Counted from the stretch's first letter, positions 1 through 11,897 are shown. The stretch is 64,000 bases of DNA from Tachypleus tridentatus (GCF_004210375.1 NC_134830.1:48737094-48801093); one strand, 5' to 3'. Notes: generated by a model not told the origin, from the letters alone. Numbers and translations: made by a program.

Positions 1-208
1 TATAAATTGTTTACTAAAATTAAGTGAAAAACCTTGAATTGTATGAATGAAATATATATAATAACCGTTATAAATAATCTAAGATATGAAATGAAGGGAA
101 CTCATGGGTCTGCATCAACAGCGAAAAAAGAAAATGAAACCAGCAGATAAGAGCATAATCAAAAACAAAACAATGTTCCACATTGTGCCATTGGTCATAG
201 CAATACAC

Positions 209-392
209 TTTTTTTGTATTTCGCTCAAAGCTACAAGAGACCTACCTGCGCTAACCTTCCCTAATTTAGCAGTGTGAGACTAGAGGGAAAGCAGTTAGTT
301 ATCGACACCCACCGCCAATTCTTGGGCTACTCTTTTACCAACGAATATTGGGATTGATCGTCACGTTATAGCACACCCATGGCTGAAAGCCG
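209..392 (-). mobile_element. SINE-A (tRNA-derived), head missing
   Basis: Tail and body of the common SINE (CTAATTTAGCAGTGTGAGAC, CACCCACCGCCAATTCTTGG, ACCAACGAATATTGGGATTG). The tRNA-like head is absent. Confidence 0.85.
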
Positions 393-1112
393 AAACGTTG
401 GGTTTGTAAATAAACATATATCTGTAGTTTTTGTCGTCTTCATAATGTGACTTCATAAATTACTAGTTATGTCTTTATTCTGATTATTTTCGAAAAAAAG
501 AGAGTAGGCTTTCATATTAGACGAGAAGTTCGAACAAATTTAATTAATTTATTTATTTTTGTAAAGTGAAATATTACTTTTTCAACGTTAAAAATGTAAT
601 TTTCATTAATGCTTATGATTTTTGTAAGTACAATTACAAATTTAAATGCCTTTTTATATACTTTGATTTCTGTAGTACTTGAAACTTCGAATATCGCAAA
701 GAAACGTACAAATATATTGAGAAGTAAAGCCTAGGGTTTTTGTTTTTTTACAATTATATGTAATTGAAGAAACTTTTCATGTCCTGAGATAACCTTTCAT
801 TAATAATAATTATACATAATTGTCGTCCACAGGACGGGTTCTCGAGCTGGTTAAACAGTTTAGTGTATAAAATATTATATTAAGCCTTTTTTCAACGCGA
901 ATTGTACAGTCTGGTTTCTCCGCTGACTCTGTGGTAGAATTTATGATATATTCTTTCATTGTTTGCCAGTTGCATATTGTAGTAACACTGTTTATTCGTT
1001 GATGGATTTTAAAAAGTATCATGAGAAAACAGTGCAAAATTCGTGTAACCTGCAACAAACCTTATTTCTTCTTTTTACATTTCTATTTGTACGCTGATGT
1101 ACCCACCGCGTA
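393..1112. other. Unannotated AT-rich sequence
   Basis: No gene, motif or repeat recognised; short frames only. Confidence 0.6.
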
Positions 1113-1288
1113 CACCACCCACCGCCAACTCGTGGGTTACTCTTTTACCAACAAATAGTGGGATTGACTGTAACATTATAACGCCCCCACGGCTGGGAGG
1201 GCAAACATGTTTGGCGCAACGCGGGCGCGGACCCGCGACCCTCGGATTACGAGTCGCACGCCTTACGCGCTTGGCCATGCCAGGCCCC
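1113..1288 (-). mobile_element. SINE-A, tail missing, head intact
   Basis: Body plus tRNA-like head ending GCCATGCCAGGCC; box B (minus strand) lies in GGGTCGCGGGTCC. The A-tail half is missing. Confidence 0.85.
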
Positions 1289-1542
1289 GGATTAGAGTAA
1301 ATTATGTTATGTGTTTCGTTAGTAATATTTTGAGGCATGCGTATGTTCGATTCGATTTTGCTACTCATCAGTATTTTTACCAACCTGCCCTCAAACTGAA
1401 ATTATTTTAGGCAAAATTAGAAAAAAAAAATCTATGAGACTTTGGGCATGGTAAAATACTCACTCGAAAGGATTTGACCTCCTGAGCTCAAAATTGTAAT
1501 TAGATCTCAAAGTTGTCAAGAGATGACGGAGCTACAAACTAA

Positions 1543-1812
1543 CCCCGACATGGCTTAATAGTTAGGGCGTTTTACTTGCAATTTGAGGGTCGCGAGTTCG
1601 AATCCCCGTCATACCAAACATACTCGCCCTTTCAGCCATGGAAACGTTATAAAGTTTCGACCAATCCCACTTTTCGTTAGTAAAAGAGAAGTCCAAGAGT
1701 TAGCGGTGGATGGTGATGACTAGTTGCCTATCTTCTAGTTCTACACTGCTAAATTATGGAGGGCTACTGCACATAGTCCTCGTGTAGCTTTGCGCGAAAT
1801 TAAACAAACAAA
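1543..1812 (+). mobile_element. SINE-A, near full length, with 12-bp TSD
   Basis: tRNA-like head (box A in ACATGGCTTAATAGTTAGG, box B GAGTTCGAATCC), body, and a tail ending GCGAAATTAAACAAACAAA. It is flanked by GCTACAAACTAA (1531-1542) and GCTACTAACTAA (1813-1824), one mismatch. Confidence 0.9.
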
Positions 1813-2136
1813 GCTACTAACTAAAATTTAAAAAAAAAATTCAAGGTCGTTCTGCAGGCCGCCATGCCGCGGCTAAAAATATTTTAGCATTTATTACACC
1901 TTCAGTTAACAAATGTTTTTCAGTTTTCGTTACTACACTGAGATTTTATACTTAGAGTTATAAATTATTTAAATCAAATAATGAGACTAGCTGTCACTCT
2001 TATAACGTCCACAAGATGAAAGTATAGAACGTGTTTAATTCGAAATGTTAGCCTGAAATGTTAAGTACCATATCGTGCCTGGCCTATTCGTATTTAATTT
2101 TTATTAACAGCATTGCGGTGCAAAGAAGCCGTTATT

Positions 2137-2256
2137 TGTGTGTGTGTTTTTAATAGCAAAGCCACATCGGGCTATCTGTTAAGCCCACCGAGAGAAATCG
2201 AACCCGTGATTTTAGCGTTGCAAATCCGTAGACTTACCATTGTACTAGCGGGAGGC
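2137..2256 (-). mobile_element. SINE-B (second tRNA-derived family)
   Basis: Minus strand holds a tRNA-like head (CTAGTACAATGGTAAG) and a box B-like element, and ends in a short CA/GT-rich tail. About 120 bases, shorter than SINE-A and unrelated in its body. Confidence 0.75.
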
Positions 2257-2902
2257 TTATCTGTTGGAGCTGTTCGTTATGATACATGAAAATTAAATCA
2301 AAATATTATTTTTCAGTTTTAAGATAACGTGTAAAGTAATAAAACAATATAATTAATACTGGAATAAAGTTTTTAATTTTTATTGTTTGGTTTAATGAAT
2401 AGTTTAATGTTTTTTAATAATTTTCATTAAGTGATTGGAAGCATATTAGGATGTAGCATGAAACAACTTTAGTTTTAAAAAATATTCTGTGATGGCATAA
2501 TATTACTTGTGTGTGTGTGGTTAGTTTCATTTGATGTAAGTATTGTTTGTGAATTTGTCTAAACTAACTATATATGAAAATAAATAAATCATGTCAGCCT
2601 TTGTAGTGTAGTTTCATCAGGTAAGTTTCTCTCATGCAAAAAAATAAGTTTGTTATTTTCAAAAATTTGACGACGTAAATATTTGGATGTTGTAAACATG
2701 TGTTTACAGAAGTATAAATCTGTCTTTAGAAAGATTAAAATGGGCATTCATGTGGTAAATTATTCAATATTTTAACATTTAACTATTCAGTTTTTAGGAT
2801 ACATAATTCGGGAAGTGGGCCTGAATTAAAAATACAAAATTTAATTTTGGTGACAATTTGGTTGTTATTCATGAGTTCTGTTTTAAATTCGTAAAGTGCA
2901 GG

Positions 2903-3177
2903 TTTGCCTTGTTTTGAATTTCGCACAAAACTACACGAGGGCTATCTGCGCAAGCCGTCACTACTTTAGAAGCGTAAAACTACAGGGAAGGCGGCTAGTC
3001 ATCATCACCCACCGCGAACTCTTGGGCTACTCTTTTACCAACGAATATTGGGATTGACCGTCACGTTATAACACCCCCATGGCTGAAAGGGCGGGTATGT
3101 TTGGTGTGAAGTGGATTCGAACCCGCAACCCTCAGATTACGAGTCTAGTGCCTTAACTACCTGACTATGCCGGGCCT
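2903..3177 (-). mobile_element. SINE-A, full length, with diverged TSD
   Basis: Full element from tail (TTTGAATTTCGCACAAAACT) to head (GACTATGCCGGGCC). AAAGTGCAGG (2893-2902) and AAAGTGTAGG (3179-3188) flank it. Confidence 0.88.
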
Positions 3178-3612
3178 AAAAGTGTAGGCGTTTCAGCGTT
3201 AAGGGTGGGGTGTAAATGCTAAAATTCTTGGTTTCATTCCTGTAGTAGGCACGGAGCGAATAGCTTATTGTAGACTTTGTGATTAACAACAAGTAAACTG
3301 TTGTAAGTTATATTTTTTTATATCCACTCTAGATATTTATTTATCGGAGAGAGCTCATTACGATTATGATGCAATATCTTGCTTGTTTGAAGAATAAAGG
3401 ATTCCATATAATTTCGACATCTTACACAGTCAGTGGGAACAACAGTGCAATATAAGAATAAGTAATGAATAAAATAATCACTAAGTTATTTAAGTGCCAA
3501 TCAGGCAGTAAGGATTAGTGAGTTTGGGATTAAAATACTGCAGATAAATTTATTTGCCAGTTGGGTGTTCATTTCATAATCAGTGATGTCAAGAAACCCA
3601 CTTGTTGAGAAA

Positions 3613-3779
3613 TTTATATGCAAAAACGGCTCGTTTAGGTTGAGAAAATATTTTACATAGAAGAGCGAACAACGTTTCGACCTTCTTCGGTCATCGTCAG
3701 GTTCACAAAGGTCGAAACGTTGTTCGCTCTTCTATGTAAAAATTTTCTCAACCCAAACGAGCCGTTTTTGCATATAAAT
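3613..3779. repeat. Penelope-type fold-back: 72-base inverted repeat with hammerhead-like core
   Basis: The arms 3613-3684 and 3707-3779 are near-perfect inverted copies (TTTATATGCAAAAACGGCTC and its reverse complement at the outer ends), enclosing a loop of about 22 bases. The minus strand of 3665-3706 has all hammerhead elements in order; see the separate entry. No coding sequence is attached, so this is a solo terminal structure or a small non-autonomous derivative. Confidence 0.75.
3665..3706 (-). ncRNA. Candidate type I hammerhead ribozyme
   Basis: Read on the minus strand: GTGAAC, CTGACGA, T, GACC, GAAGAA, GGTC, GAAAC, GTT, GTTCGC. GTGAAC pairs with GTTCGC (6 pairs including one G-U) as stem I. 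CTGACGA fits the conserved CUGANGA. GACC/GGTC is stem II with a six-base loop. GAAA follows, and AC/GT would be a minimal stem III with no loop, which might need a dimer. One T between CUGANGA and stem II is extra to the consensus. Structure is read by eye; activity is unknown. Confidence 0.45.
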
Positions 3780-4513
3780 GGGTGTTCATTTGTCTTTGAA
3801 AGCTCTAATTGTTGTTTTTAAAGTCAGGCCTACTATTAAACGTAGCCTGTGACAAGTTCTATTCACTTATAGAGGAATTTAAATAATTTATCATCATTAC
3901 CTGGACTGGACTTATTACTATTTTTACCAAATAATTCATAAGAACACGCCAAACTATTGAATACGTTATAACAGGATAAACATGTCGTGGGTAAGTTAAT
4001 GAACCAAAATAAACTTCAATCAATTTTTGTTATCCACGCTGGTTCTCCATTTTCGTAATTCTGGAAACATTTTACGCCTCCAAATTGTTATAATGACAGG
4101 TATCATTTTGTTGTTTTTGTTTAAAATCATCTCACAACTGGATGTAAAATGAAACGTTTAAATATTATTATCCCAAGGGAAATTTCGAGCATGCGTAATT
4201 TTGAGGTGATGATTAAAATTACGTCTCACTGAAAGCCCAGAAATAACATTATTTTTATAAGCACGTTCACTAGTTAATATTAACTAGGTTATTCTAGACG
4301 TTATTATTATTATGAAACAGTTAGGACTAATAAGGTTTAGAGAAAGGAACTGAAAGTTATTCCAGTAAAATAGTGACCATGAAAACCAAACCTGCTGTGA
4401 TTTCTTCTTTAATTTACTTTTTTAAACTTCGAATTCTTGTAAACACACTGTTATCTGAATCATTTGAGGAAGTGTTGGCAAATTGATTGGTACTAATGTA
4501 CCAAACCAAATGA
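3780..4513. other. Unannotated AT-rich sequence
   Basis: Nothing recognised between the fold-back and SINE-A; 1825-2136, 2257-2890 and 3189-3612 are likewise blank. Confidence 0.6.
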
Positions 4514-4722
4514 GTACCAAACATGCTAGCCTTTTCATCCGTGGGAGTGTTATAACGTAACAGTCAATCCCACTATTCATTGGTAAAAAAGCAGCTTAAA
4601 AGTTGGCGGTGGGTGGTGATGATTAGCCTGCCTTCCCTCTAGTCTTACACTGCTAAATTAGGGACGGCTATTGCAGATAGCCCTTGTTTAGCTTTGAGCG
4701 AAATTCAATAAACAAACACTTA
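4514..4722 (+). mobile_element. SINE-A, head missing
   Basis: Starts at ACCAAACATGCTAGCC just after where box B should be, and runs through the body to GAGCGAAATTCAATAAACAA. Confidence 0.85.
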
Positions 4723-5189
4723 TAAACGAGTATATTCTTTAAAACATTAATTATATTTGTCAGACTTGATTAATTTAATGTTTATTTTTATTTTATTTAT
4801 CATTATTTTAAACACGATACAAACTTTCACACAATATAATTAAGGAAGTGTATTTAATTCAATGAATGAGATGAATATCACACTAGCAGGGGTGGCTATT
4901 ACTCGATAATGTGTGAATGTAACAATGACTATACAAAGTACAATAGAAGAGAAAGTTACTTTAGGTGCCTCAGTTTATTTATCCACTAGCGAAAGTACCC
5001 GGAAGTTATTAGTTTGAGAGATTGTATTTTCAACCAATTTTGGCTTGTTTGTTTTGAATATCGCGCAGTTAGTTATTTGTCTTGCTTGTTTGCTGATGAA
5101 TATGTCAAGAAAAGGTACACTGTTTTGTTTCTTTATTTCCATAGTGAAGTGGATTCTTTTGTCTATGGATTGTTTCTTTTTTGTTTTTG

Positions 5190-5462
5190 TTTTTTTTTTT
5201 AAATTTTGCACAAAGCTACTCGAGGGCTATCTGCGCTAGCCGTCCCTAATTTAGCAGTGTAAGACTAGAGGGAAGGCAGCTAGTCATTACCACCCACAGC
5301 CAACTCTTGGGGTACTCTTTTACCAACGAATAGTGGGATTGACCGTCACATTATAAAGCCCCCACGGCTGAAAAGGCGAGCATGTTTGGTGCGACGGGGA
5401 TTCGAACCCGCAACCCTCGGATTACGAGTCGAACACCTTAACACGCTTGGCCATGCCGGGCT
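5190..5462 (-). mobile_element. SINE-A, full length
   Basis: Intact body and head (box B as GGGTTCGAATCC on the minus strand; head end GCCATGCCGGGC). A poly-T run marks the tail. It abuts SINE-B at 5471. Confidence 0.9.
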
Positions 5463-5470
5463 AAGACATT

Positions 5471-5597
5471 GTGTGTGTGTATGCTTTCTTATAGGTAAGC
5501 CACATCGGGCAATCTGCTGAGTCTTCCGAGGGGAATCAAACCCCTGATTTTAGCGTTGTAAATCCGTAGACTTACTGCTGTACCAGCAGGGGACTCC
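5471..5597 (-). mobile_element. SINE-B, adjacent to SINE-A
   Basis: A GTGTGTGTGT tail, the AAGCCACATCGGGC body, and a head reading CTGGTACAGCAGTAAG on the minus strand, with a box-B-like GGGGTTTGATTCC. Confidence 0.82.
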
Positions 5598-5764
5598 AAT
5601 TTTGGCATAAAAGTATAACCTATATACTTTTGTTGCTATGCGACATTATATAAAAGGCATTTTCTGAATGCATTGTTACCATATACTTTCTACATATTCG
5701 AAGTTGTTATATAAGGAATTTGTTCTTTTTTATGTGTTTTGTTTGTATAGTTTGACTCATTGTA

Positions 5765-6095
5765 AAGAGCGCATGCGCATGGATAAATAATATCCAGGAG
5801 CAAATCACCAGAGTCCACTCAGTATGAGTGCCAAATTTCAGATTTTTTTGTACCTTTGCCTTGGAGCTGTGATGGCCACACACACAGAGGTAAGCAGGCG
5901 GGTGATATCTATTTGTAATATAATGAACCACTTCTTTTCTATGTGGTTTTTCGTTAGCTTGCCTCACAAAAAAGATGCACACGCACGTGAATAAGTAATA
6001 ATACACAGGTGCACATCCTCAGGGTCCACTTAGTATGTGTTTAAAATTTCAGGTTTCTAGATTCTTTCTTCTTTGAACTACGTCTGTCAAACAGA
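5765..6095. repeat. Two diverged direct copies of a ~115-base unit
   Basis: Both 5770-5880 and about 5980-6090 contain a GCRYRCGCA start, AGAGTCCACTCAGTATG or AGGGTCCACTTAGTATG, then AAATTTCAG followed by a T-rich run and CCTTTGCCTT or TTCTTCTTTG. They are about 210 bases apart. Family unknown; perhaps an old dispersed repeat. Confidence 0.45.
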
Positions 6096-6639
6096 CAAGG
6101 AACGCCATTTTCTTATTATAGAATATCAGTTTGACTTGACTCATTGGTCATGTAAGTTTCATAGGTGTAAAAACATCGGTAGCAAATATTGTGCCAAACA
6201 AGGTCTATCTATTGTTTCAACTGAAAAACTCTGAAATATACTCCAAATAAGTAATTAATTATACTTTGTCAGCCACGTAAATACAACGCATTTGATAACA
6301 CTACCTCTTTAATTTCTTATATTTTGAAAAATACTGAATAATTATAGAATCCCTAAATTTGTACCTGATCCTCATGCCCACGACGGTATTTGCCTTACAT
6401 ATATTCAGTTGCAAACTTCTCCTAAAAAGATTTTTGATGTTTGTTAGTAACTCTATTTTTATTTGTTTCAATAATCGTGCAGCCAGCTTTATTTTTTTAA
6501 TTGGTGAAAAGGTTCAGTTACAAACACACAGGAACTGCACAGACAAAACGAAAGAGCTAAGAGACACAAATTCTGTTTGCCTCACGCTGTAAGATATCAA
6601 CTCTTTGGAGATTTCTTCATTACATGTGTTCAACCTCTG

Positions 6640-7760
6640 TACCAAGAGGCCAATAGCAAGGCCTTAGTCAATGGTTTTTCGACCTCGTTATTTTATGTTC
6701 TTCATGGAATGTGACAGGGTTGTCTATTGCCCTCTTTCTTGTATGCTCTCATAATTGAGTGTCTATTGTAATTTGTAACTCATTCTTCACACATGAAAGA
6801 CATTTCACTATTTGGCAGCAACAGTCTCAGCATTTAAACCCATCAGCTATGCAGATGTTGTCAGTTCTTCCAATTTGTACTTCTCTAAGCAGTTTGTGTG
6901 GGGCTACGAAGCTGAATTGGTCTCATGTCTGACTCTTCCACTTCCCTGCCCCTTGGGTTGTTTTAGCATCCCTTTTGCCCCCTCAGTGGCACAGCGGTGT
7001 GTCTGCAGAGTCATACTGCTAGAAATCGGGTTTTGATATCCATGGTGGGCACAACAAAGATAGCCCTTTATGTAGCTTTATGCTTAATTTTAAACAAACA
7101 AACAAAAGCTTCCCTTCTATTTTCAACAAGTGCCTTGCTTCTCACAATGCACTTGCTCAAAGAAGTTTGCTACAGATGGTACATCTTTGTTTCTTCTTCA
7201 GTTCCCATTATTTGGGTTTGGAGTCAAGTACTTTGGATTGTCTCACTCCCTTTTTACATCTGCTTATTTTGACCCCTTTCCTGGCATGCTACTGTCACTG
7301 AGGCACTTCGTTCTGTCACTCAGTCAGTTCCTAACTTCAATGCCCAAGCTACCTCTGTGTCATCACTTTTCCAATTTCTTTCTCCATTCTCCAAGGGTTG
7401 TCCAGAAGGCTCTCCACATACCCTGCATAAAGATGTAATGGCAGATCATCTCCACGCATTTTGTTCTTACTCTCCATGATTTGTGCTGGGATATTGTCCA
7501 AATGTTTGACCAGATCATGAGCTCCATATACTCAGACAGATGTTCAAGCCAGAGGCAAGCTCCATTTGTTGCACATGTGTTAAGTTGTTCTTCTCTTGTT
7601 TATCAGGTGTCCTCTGTTTGGTAGTGACTGGATTGCGTTTTCCATTTGCATCATATCATTCACAAGTACTGATTAATCATGTTCTCATGCTTGTGCTTCC
7701 ATCTGCGCCCTTTTCTTTTCTTATTGTGTTGTCTTGTCCAAGCACGTGCTGTCATTAACA
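6640..7760 (+). pseudogene. Decayed LINE (non-LTR) reverse transcriptase
   Basis: Around 6690-6760 the plus strand reads, with one stop, VLHGM-QGCLLPSFLYALIIE, the RT box usually seen as GxRQGCPLSPxLY. About 70 bases on it reads KPISYADVV, a damaged form of the YADD catalytic box. A SINE (6977-7106) interrupts it, after which fragments resembling the RT thumb (GVKYFGLSHS) continue in shifting frames to about 7760. There is no 5' end, endonuclease or tail. The order of motifs is the main support; many stops and frameshifts show it is old. The clade cannot be told. Confidence 0.6.
6977..7106 (+). mobile_element. SINE-B inserted in the LINE remnant
   Basis: Head CCTCAGTGGCACAGCGGTGT, box B-like GGGTTTTGATATCC, body ending in TGCTTAATTTTAAACAAACA. 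It splits the RT remnant, so it is younger than the LINE. Confidence 0.8.
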
Positions 7761-8984
7761 TGGAATTGCTATGTTTACGAGCACTTCTTGGACTTGTTCT
7801 TTAATATCTTGTGTTACGTTTGGTATCAATTTTCTCTTCTTGTTGAAGCTGATTACCTTTGTCTCCTTCCTTTTCAGTTTGATGTACTGTGGTGTCCATA
7901 CTATTCGCCTTTATTCAAGATCATCTGGGGTTCCATTTATCTTCCATTTTAATTTCTATATTTTCCCATCTTATTTTTACAATGTTTTTGTTTACTGAAA
8001 TGTGTCACTTGCTGTGTATTTACTGAATGTTTGACATTGTTATTTAACATGATTCCTACTATTAATAATGAAAGTTCTTTTTGTTGTTGTTCTGTAGTCA
8101 GTTCATCTGTTTTATTTTTATATGCACAATTGCTTTTTGATATTATTATTGTAAGCATATTTTTGTTATTGTGGGGTATTATTTATAACTTTCTTACTTT
8201 TTGTCCTGTTGTAAATAAAATTTGAAAATTGGTATCAAACTTCATTGCCTAGGATCATTATTATGTCCTCCCTATTAATTGTTCTTTCATGTAGTAATCA
8301 ATTGTATGCACATACAGTAATCCGGAGTGAAGTTGGAAAGCGTGGGTTTTTCGATATGTCCCTTTAACGTCTTTTCAGTGCTCCCGGGTACTTGTACCAT
8401 CCAAGAGGAAGCATTACATCTTCAGTGGTCCCCCCGTTATTCTAAAAATATAATTAAAGCATTCCTTTCAGTCAATAGAAGCACGAAAAACAGTAAGATA
8501 TATTTGGTTAAAATCTGTATTTCGAAAATTTCTTTATATGCCAATAAAATACGCATCTTTCATTTCCTTCATAAACACTTCTATTATTATGTCCTAATTA
8601 TAATGCACTAAGTGGATTTATTTTTCCAAAACCATTATTATTATGCACATTTCTTCTGTAAGCTGGTAATATAATACACAAATATCAAATAAAGTCCCTG
8701 TGAATTTTCAGTCCAATTGAATGTGATTCCAATTTGGTTATTAATTAAAGTACAATATTAAATCAAATTTTGTTAAGTACATATATTAGAAGGTAGACAA
8801 TGTACTGCATTATAACAGGTGCAACTACAGAGGAATCAAAAAAGGAAAAGAGGGGTGAGTTTGGGACAGCTAGGGATGGGCAACTTCCTCACTCCAGTTT
8901 AATATTTTGTTTTCTTTTAAATTCAATGCATTATTTCTTATTGATTCAATATAGTATTGACCATCACATATAGTGCTCCCATAG
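7761..8984. other. Unannotated sequence after the LINE remnant
   Basis: Pyrimidine-rich up to about 8220, perhaps further LINE decay. A slightly GC-richer patch at 8330-8450 has no recognised motif. Confidence 0.5.
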
Positions 8985-9056
8985 TGGGACTGGATTCTTA
9001 CTCGTGGTCAACAGGTTGCAAGTCGAGTGTACTAATTACTAGTCCATGTCAGGCAC
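8985..9056 (-). mobile_element. Degenerate SINE-A head
   Basis: Only the tRNA-like part is seen (GGATTCTTACTCGTGG, GTTGCAAGTCGAGTG, CTAGTCCATGTCAGGC). Much diverged. Confidence 0.45.
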
Positions 9057-9864
9057 CATATGTATTTTAAACTTGTATTTATTTATTAATGACGTGTTTT
9101 CCTAGACCTTGCAACTAAGTTAAATTACATAAGAGCGACAGCTGACGGCATAATTTCATGCACATATCAAACTTGTGTCTCAAAGTATGTATGCAACTAA
9201 ATTCCACACTTTTCACAATGTTAAAATATAACAAATCTTTCACGTACGCCAGTTCTTCTCAGCTTTTATCAATACCATTTCCTCCTGTAACTTTTTTCAC
9301 AACATTTCTTTCACCCCAGTTCGGTAAAAGACAAAAAGGTATGAGAACTGATACTATTCCGTTATCAATAAATTTAACGCGAAAACTTTTGACAGCAAAC
9401 TACAGCGTAACTGAAATAAAATTCAAAAGTTATCCATGTTTTTATCACCTCGATATTGTGTGTTTTCTATTATTAGTTAAGTATCAAACAAGAGATTGTA
9501 AGACATTCGAAAGAAACAGTCATAACTAACATTAAAAGTAAAAATGATAAACATAATATTAAAGATTCTTCGGGTGAGAAGAAACGAATATTTTAAAACA
9601 CGTGAAGACAGGAAGGTTGAATTTAAGTAGAAATAGTGTAAGCAGAAGAAATGTGAGGAGAATCAAATGTTTTCCTATCACTATCTATTATACACACCTA
9701 GTTTATTTAACTTTCTCGAAGAAGCTTTGTCACAGCAGGGTGTTATGATAATAAACCAGGGTGTAATTGATTATACTCTTTCACTCTGTTCTCGTTAACA
9801 CCTGGGTGAATCATTCACCCAATTCAGATCCCCTGAATTATACACGACAAAAACTCTGGTTACG
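9057..9864. other. Unannotated sequence with a 123-codon frame
   Basis: A plus-strand frame at 9158-9529 shows no recognisable domain or coding-like composition; I do not call it a gene. Confidence 0.5.
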
Positions 9865-9873
9865 TTGAGGCTT

Positions 9874-10151
9874 GGTCCAGCATGGCCAGATGGGTGAAGG
9901 CGTTCGACTTGTAATCTGAGGATCGCGGATTCGAATCCCGATTGCACCAAACAGGTTCACTCTTTCAACCGTGGGGGCGTTATAATGTGATGGTTAATGC
10001 CACTATTCGTTGGTAAAAGAGTAGCCCAAGAGTCGGCGTTGGGTGGTGATGACTACTGCTTTTCCTCTAGTCTTACACTGCAAAATTAGGGCCGGCTAGC
10101 GCAAATAGCCCTAGTGTATCTTTACGCGAAATTCAAAAACCAAAAAACAAA
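9874..10151 (+). mobile_element. SINE-A, full length, 9-bp TSD
   Basis: Head GTCCAGCATGGCCAGATGGG, box B GATTCGAATCC, full body and A-rich tail. TTGAGGCTT (9865-9873) and TTGAGACTT (10152-10160) flank it. Confidence 0.9.
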
Positions 10152-10201
10152 TTGAGACTTAATTAATAAAACCCAGATAAATCGTATAACTAGTCTTAAT
10201 T

Positions 10202-10471
10202 GTTTGTTTGTTTGTTTTGGAATTTCGCACAAAGCTACTCGAGAGCTATCTGTGCTAGCCGTTCCTAATTTAGCAGTGTAAGACTAGAGGGAAGGCAGCT
10301 AGTCATCACTACCCACCGCCAACTCTTGGGCTACTCTTTTACCAACGAATAGTGGGATTGACCGTAACATTATACACCCCCACGGCTAGGAGGGCGAGCA
10401 TGTTTTCGTCACTCACTGGAACCCGAGACCCTCGATTAATAAAACGCACGCCTAATCGCTTGGCCATAAGG
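10202..10471 (-). mobile_element. SINE-A, full length, perfect 12-bp TSD
   Basis: Tail TTTGTTTGTTTTGGAATTTC at left, head at right (CGCTTGGCCATAAGG). CTAGTCTTAATT occurs at 10190-10201 and 10472-10483. Box B is damaged (ACTGGAACCCGAGACC). Confidence 0.92.
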
Positions 10472-10735
10472 CTAGTCTTAATTATTAATTGAAAAGACTT
10501 GTTTAAGTTTTTTTAAAAAAATCGAATGTCTCATTCTCTCAATTATTTTAATCAATTATATTATGTGTTTCTAATTTTAGGGTGTCAAACCCACATCTTT
10601 GTTGGTGCTCTGACCTACATAGCTTAGTGTTTTTATCGTTGTACTTAATGATGTCTGTTTGTATGGAGAATAGTTATAAAGTAAATTACGTTGAAGAAAA
10701 TATTCGAGTGAAAGAGATATGTATCAACAAAGTAC

Positions 10736-10838
10736 TTTGTATTTGTCGTCGTTGTTAAGAGCAAAGCTATACGTGGTTTGTCTTCGTTGTGCCCACCGCG
10801 GGTATCGAAACCCGATTATTAAGGCTATAAGCTTTCAA
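10736..10838 (-). mobile_element. SINE-B, truncated
   Basis: Body and box B region (GTGCCCACCGCGGGTATCG, then AAACCCG) with part of the head missing. Confidence 0.65.
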
Positions 10839-11036
10839 ACAGGAGCACAAAGAAAATACCACTAAAATTTAGGATTTGAAAATTGTTTGTACACCACGTG
10901 GAAATACATTTTCAGGAATAATCTACTGGTTGAAATTTTGATTGATTTGTTATTGGAATTACTTCTAATTCGTAAACAACAAATATAATAAAATACCACT
11001 AGATGGCACTACTTGCATACTGAATAACAGACATCT

Positions 11037-11309
11037 TGTTTGTTTTGGAATTTAGGAGCTAGCCATCCCTAATTTAGCAGTGTAAGACAAGAGGGAAGGC
11101 AGCTAGTCATCACTACCCACCGCCAACTCTTGGGCTACTCTTTTACCAACGAATAGTGGGATTGACCGTAACATTATACACCCCCACGGACCGTCACATT
11201 ATACACCCCCACGGCTGGGAGGGCGAGTATGTTTAGCGCGACGCGGGCGCGAACCCGCGACTCTCGGACTACGAGTCGCACGCCTTACGCGCTTGGCCAT
11301 GCCAGGCCG
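11037..11309 (-). mobile_element. SINE-A with internal 25-bp duplication and perfect 12-bp TSD
   Basis: TAACAGACATCT flanks it at 11025-11036 and 11310-11321. A 25-base block of the body is tandemly doubled (11164-11188, 11189-11213), and about 30 bases near the tail are deleted. The head is intact (GCCATGCCAGGCC). Confidence 0.92.
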
Positions 11310-11563
11310 TAACAGACATCTAAAAGTGAACTAAATACTTAAGACAAACTTACGGTTCACCTGCATATACTTTGTAAACAGAAATAAAATTCCTCATTAC
11401 GTATGATGCCAATCATGAGTGATATTACTTGATACTCATATATTTCTATGTTATCTGCACTAGGTTTCAATTTCCTTTAGTCATCTTAAATAACATTTCT
11501 GATGTTTAATCGCATTAACAAATATACTTACACGATGAAAACTGCATGATAACCAGAAGATAT

Positions 11564-11655
11564 GTTTGTTTACTCTCAACACAAAGTTACACAACAGGCT
11601 ATGTGTGCTGTACTCTCTATATAATCCTCCAGACTTACGGCTGTGCGACTGGGGG
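11564..11655 (-). mobile_element. SINE-B, internally deleted
   Basis: ACACAAAGTTACACAACAGG body and a GACTTACGGCTGTGCGACTG head on the plus strand; the box B part is lost. Confidence 0.6.
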
Positions 11656-11776
11656 ACCTAAAGACATAATCTTACTCATTGTTGCAAGGAATTTTTCCTA
11701 TTGGGTTTTTAAATAAATTAATTAAATGTATCCAAAAGAAAAGAAAAATATTACGGGCACAAAAAAATATAATAAA

Positions 11777-11897
11777 AATAAACTGATAGTTAATGTTTTT
11801 CATAATATTATATTGTTAAAAATACCCAGTGTACGAAATATAATATATTTAACAATATAATATTACAAAAAAACAAACATTAACTATTAGTTTATTG
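11777..11897. repeat. AT-rich inverted repeat (MITE-like hairpin)
   Basis: The left arm 11777-11826 (AATAAACTGATAGTTAATG..., TAATATTATATTGTTAAA) is matched in inverted orientation by 11838-11897 with a few mismatches and one indel; the loop is about 12 bases. No flanking duplication is obvious. Possibly a small MITE. Confidence 0.5.

Noticed and set aside
1097-1410. Frames on both strands in a GC-richer patch
   Set aside because: This is SINE-A sequence; the GC comes from its tRNA-like head.
5014-5239. Phe/Cys-rich short frames suggesting a membrane peptide
   Set aside because: They overlap a poly-T stretch and the tail of a SINE-A copy.
9158-9529. 123-codon plus-strand frame as a possible gene
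   Set aside because: No recognisable domain, AT-rich composition like the flanks, no splice or regulatory context.
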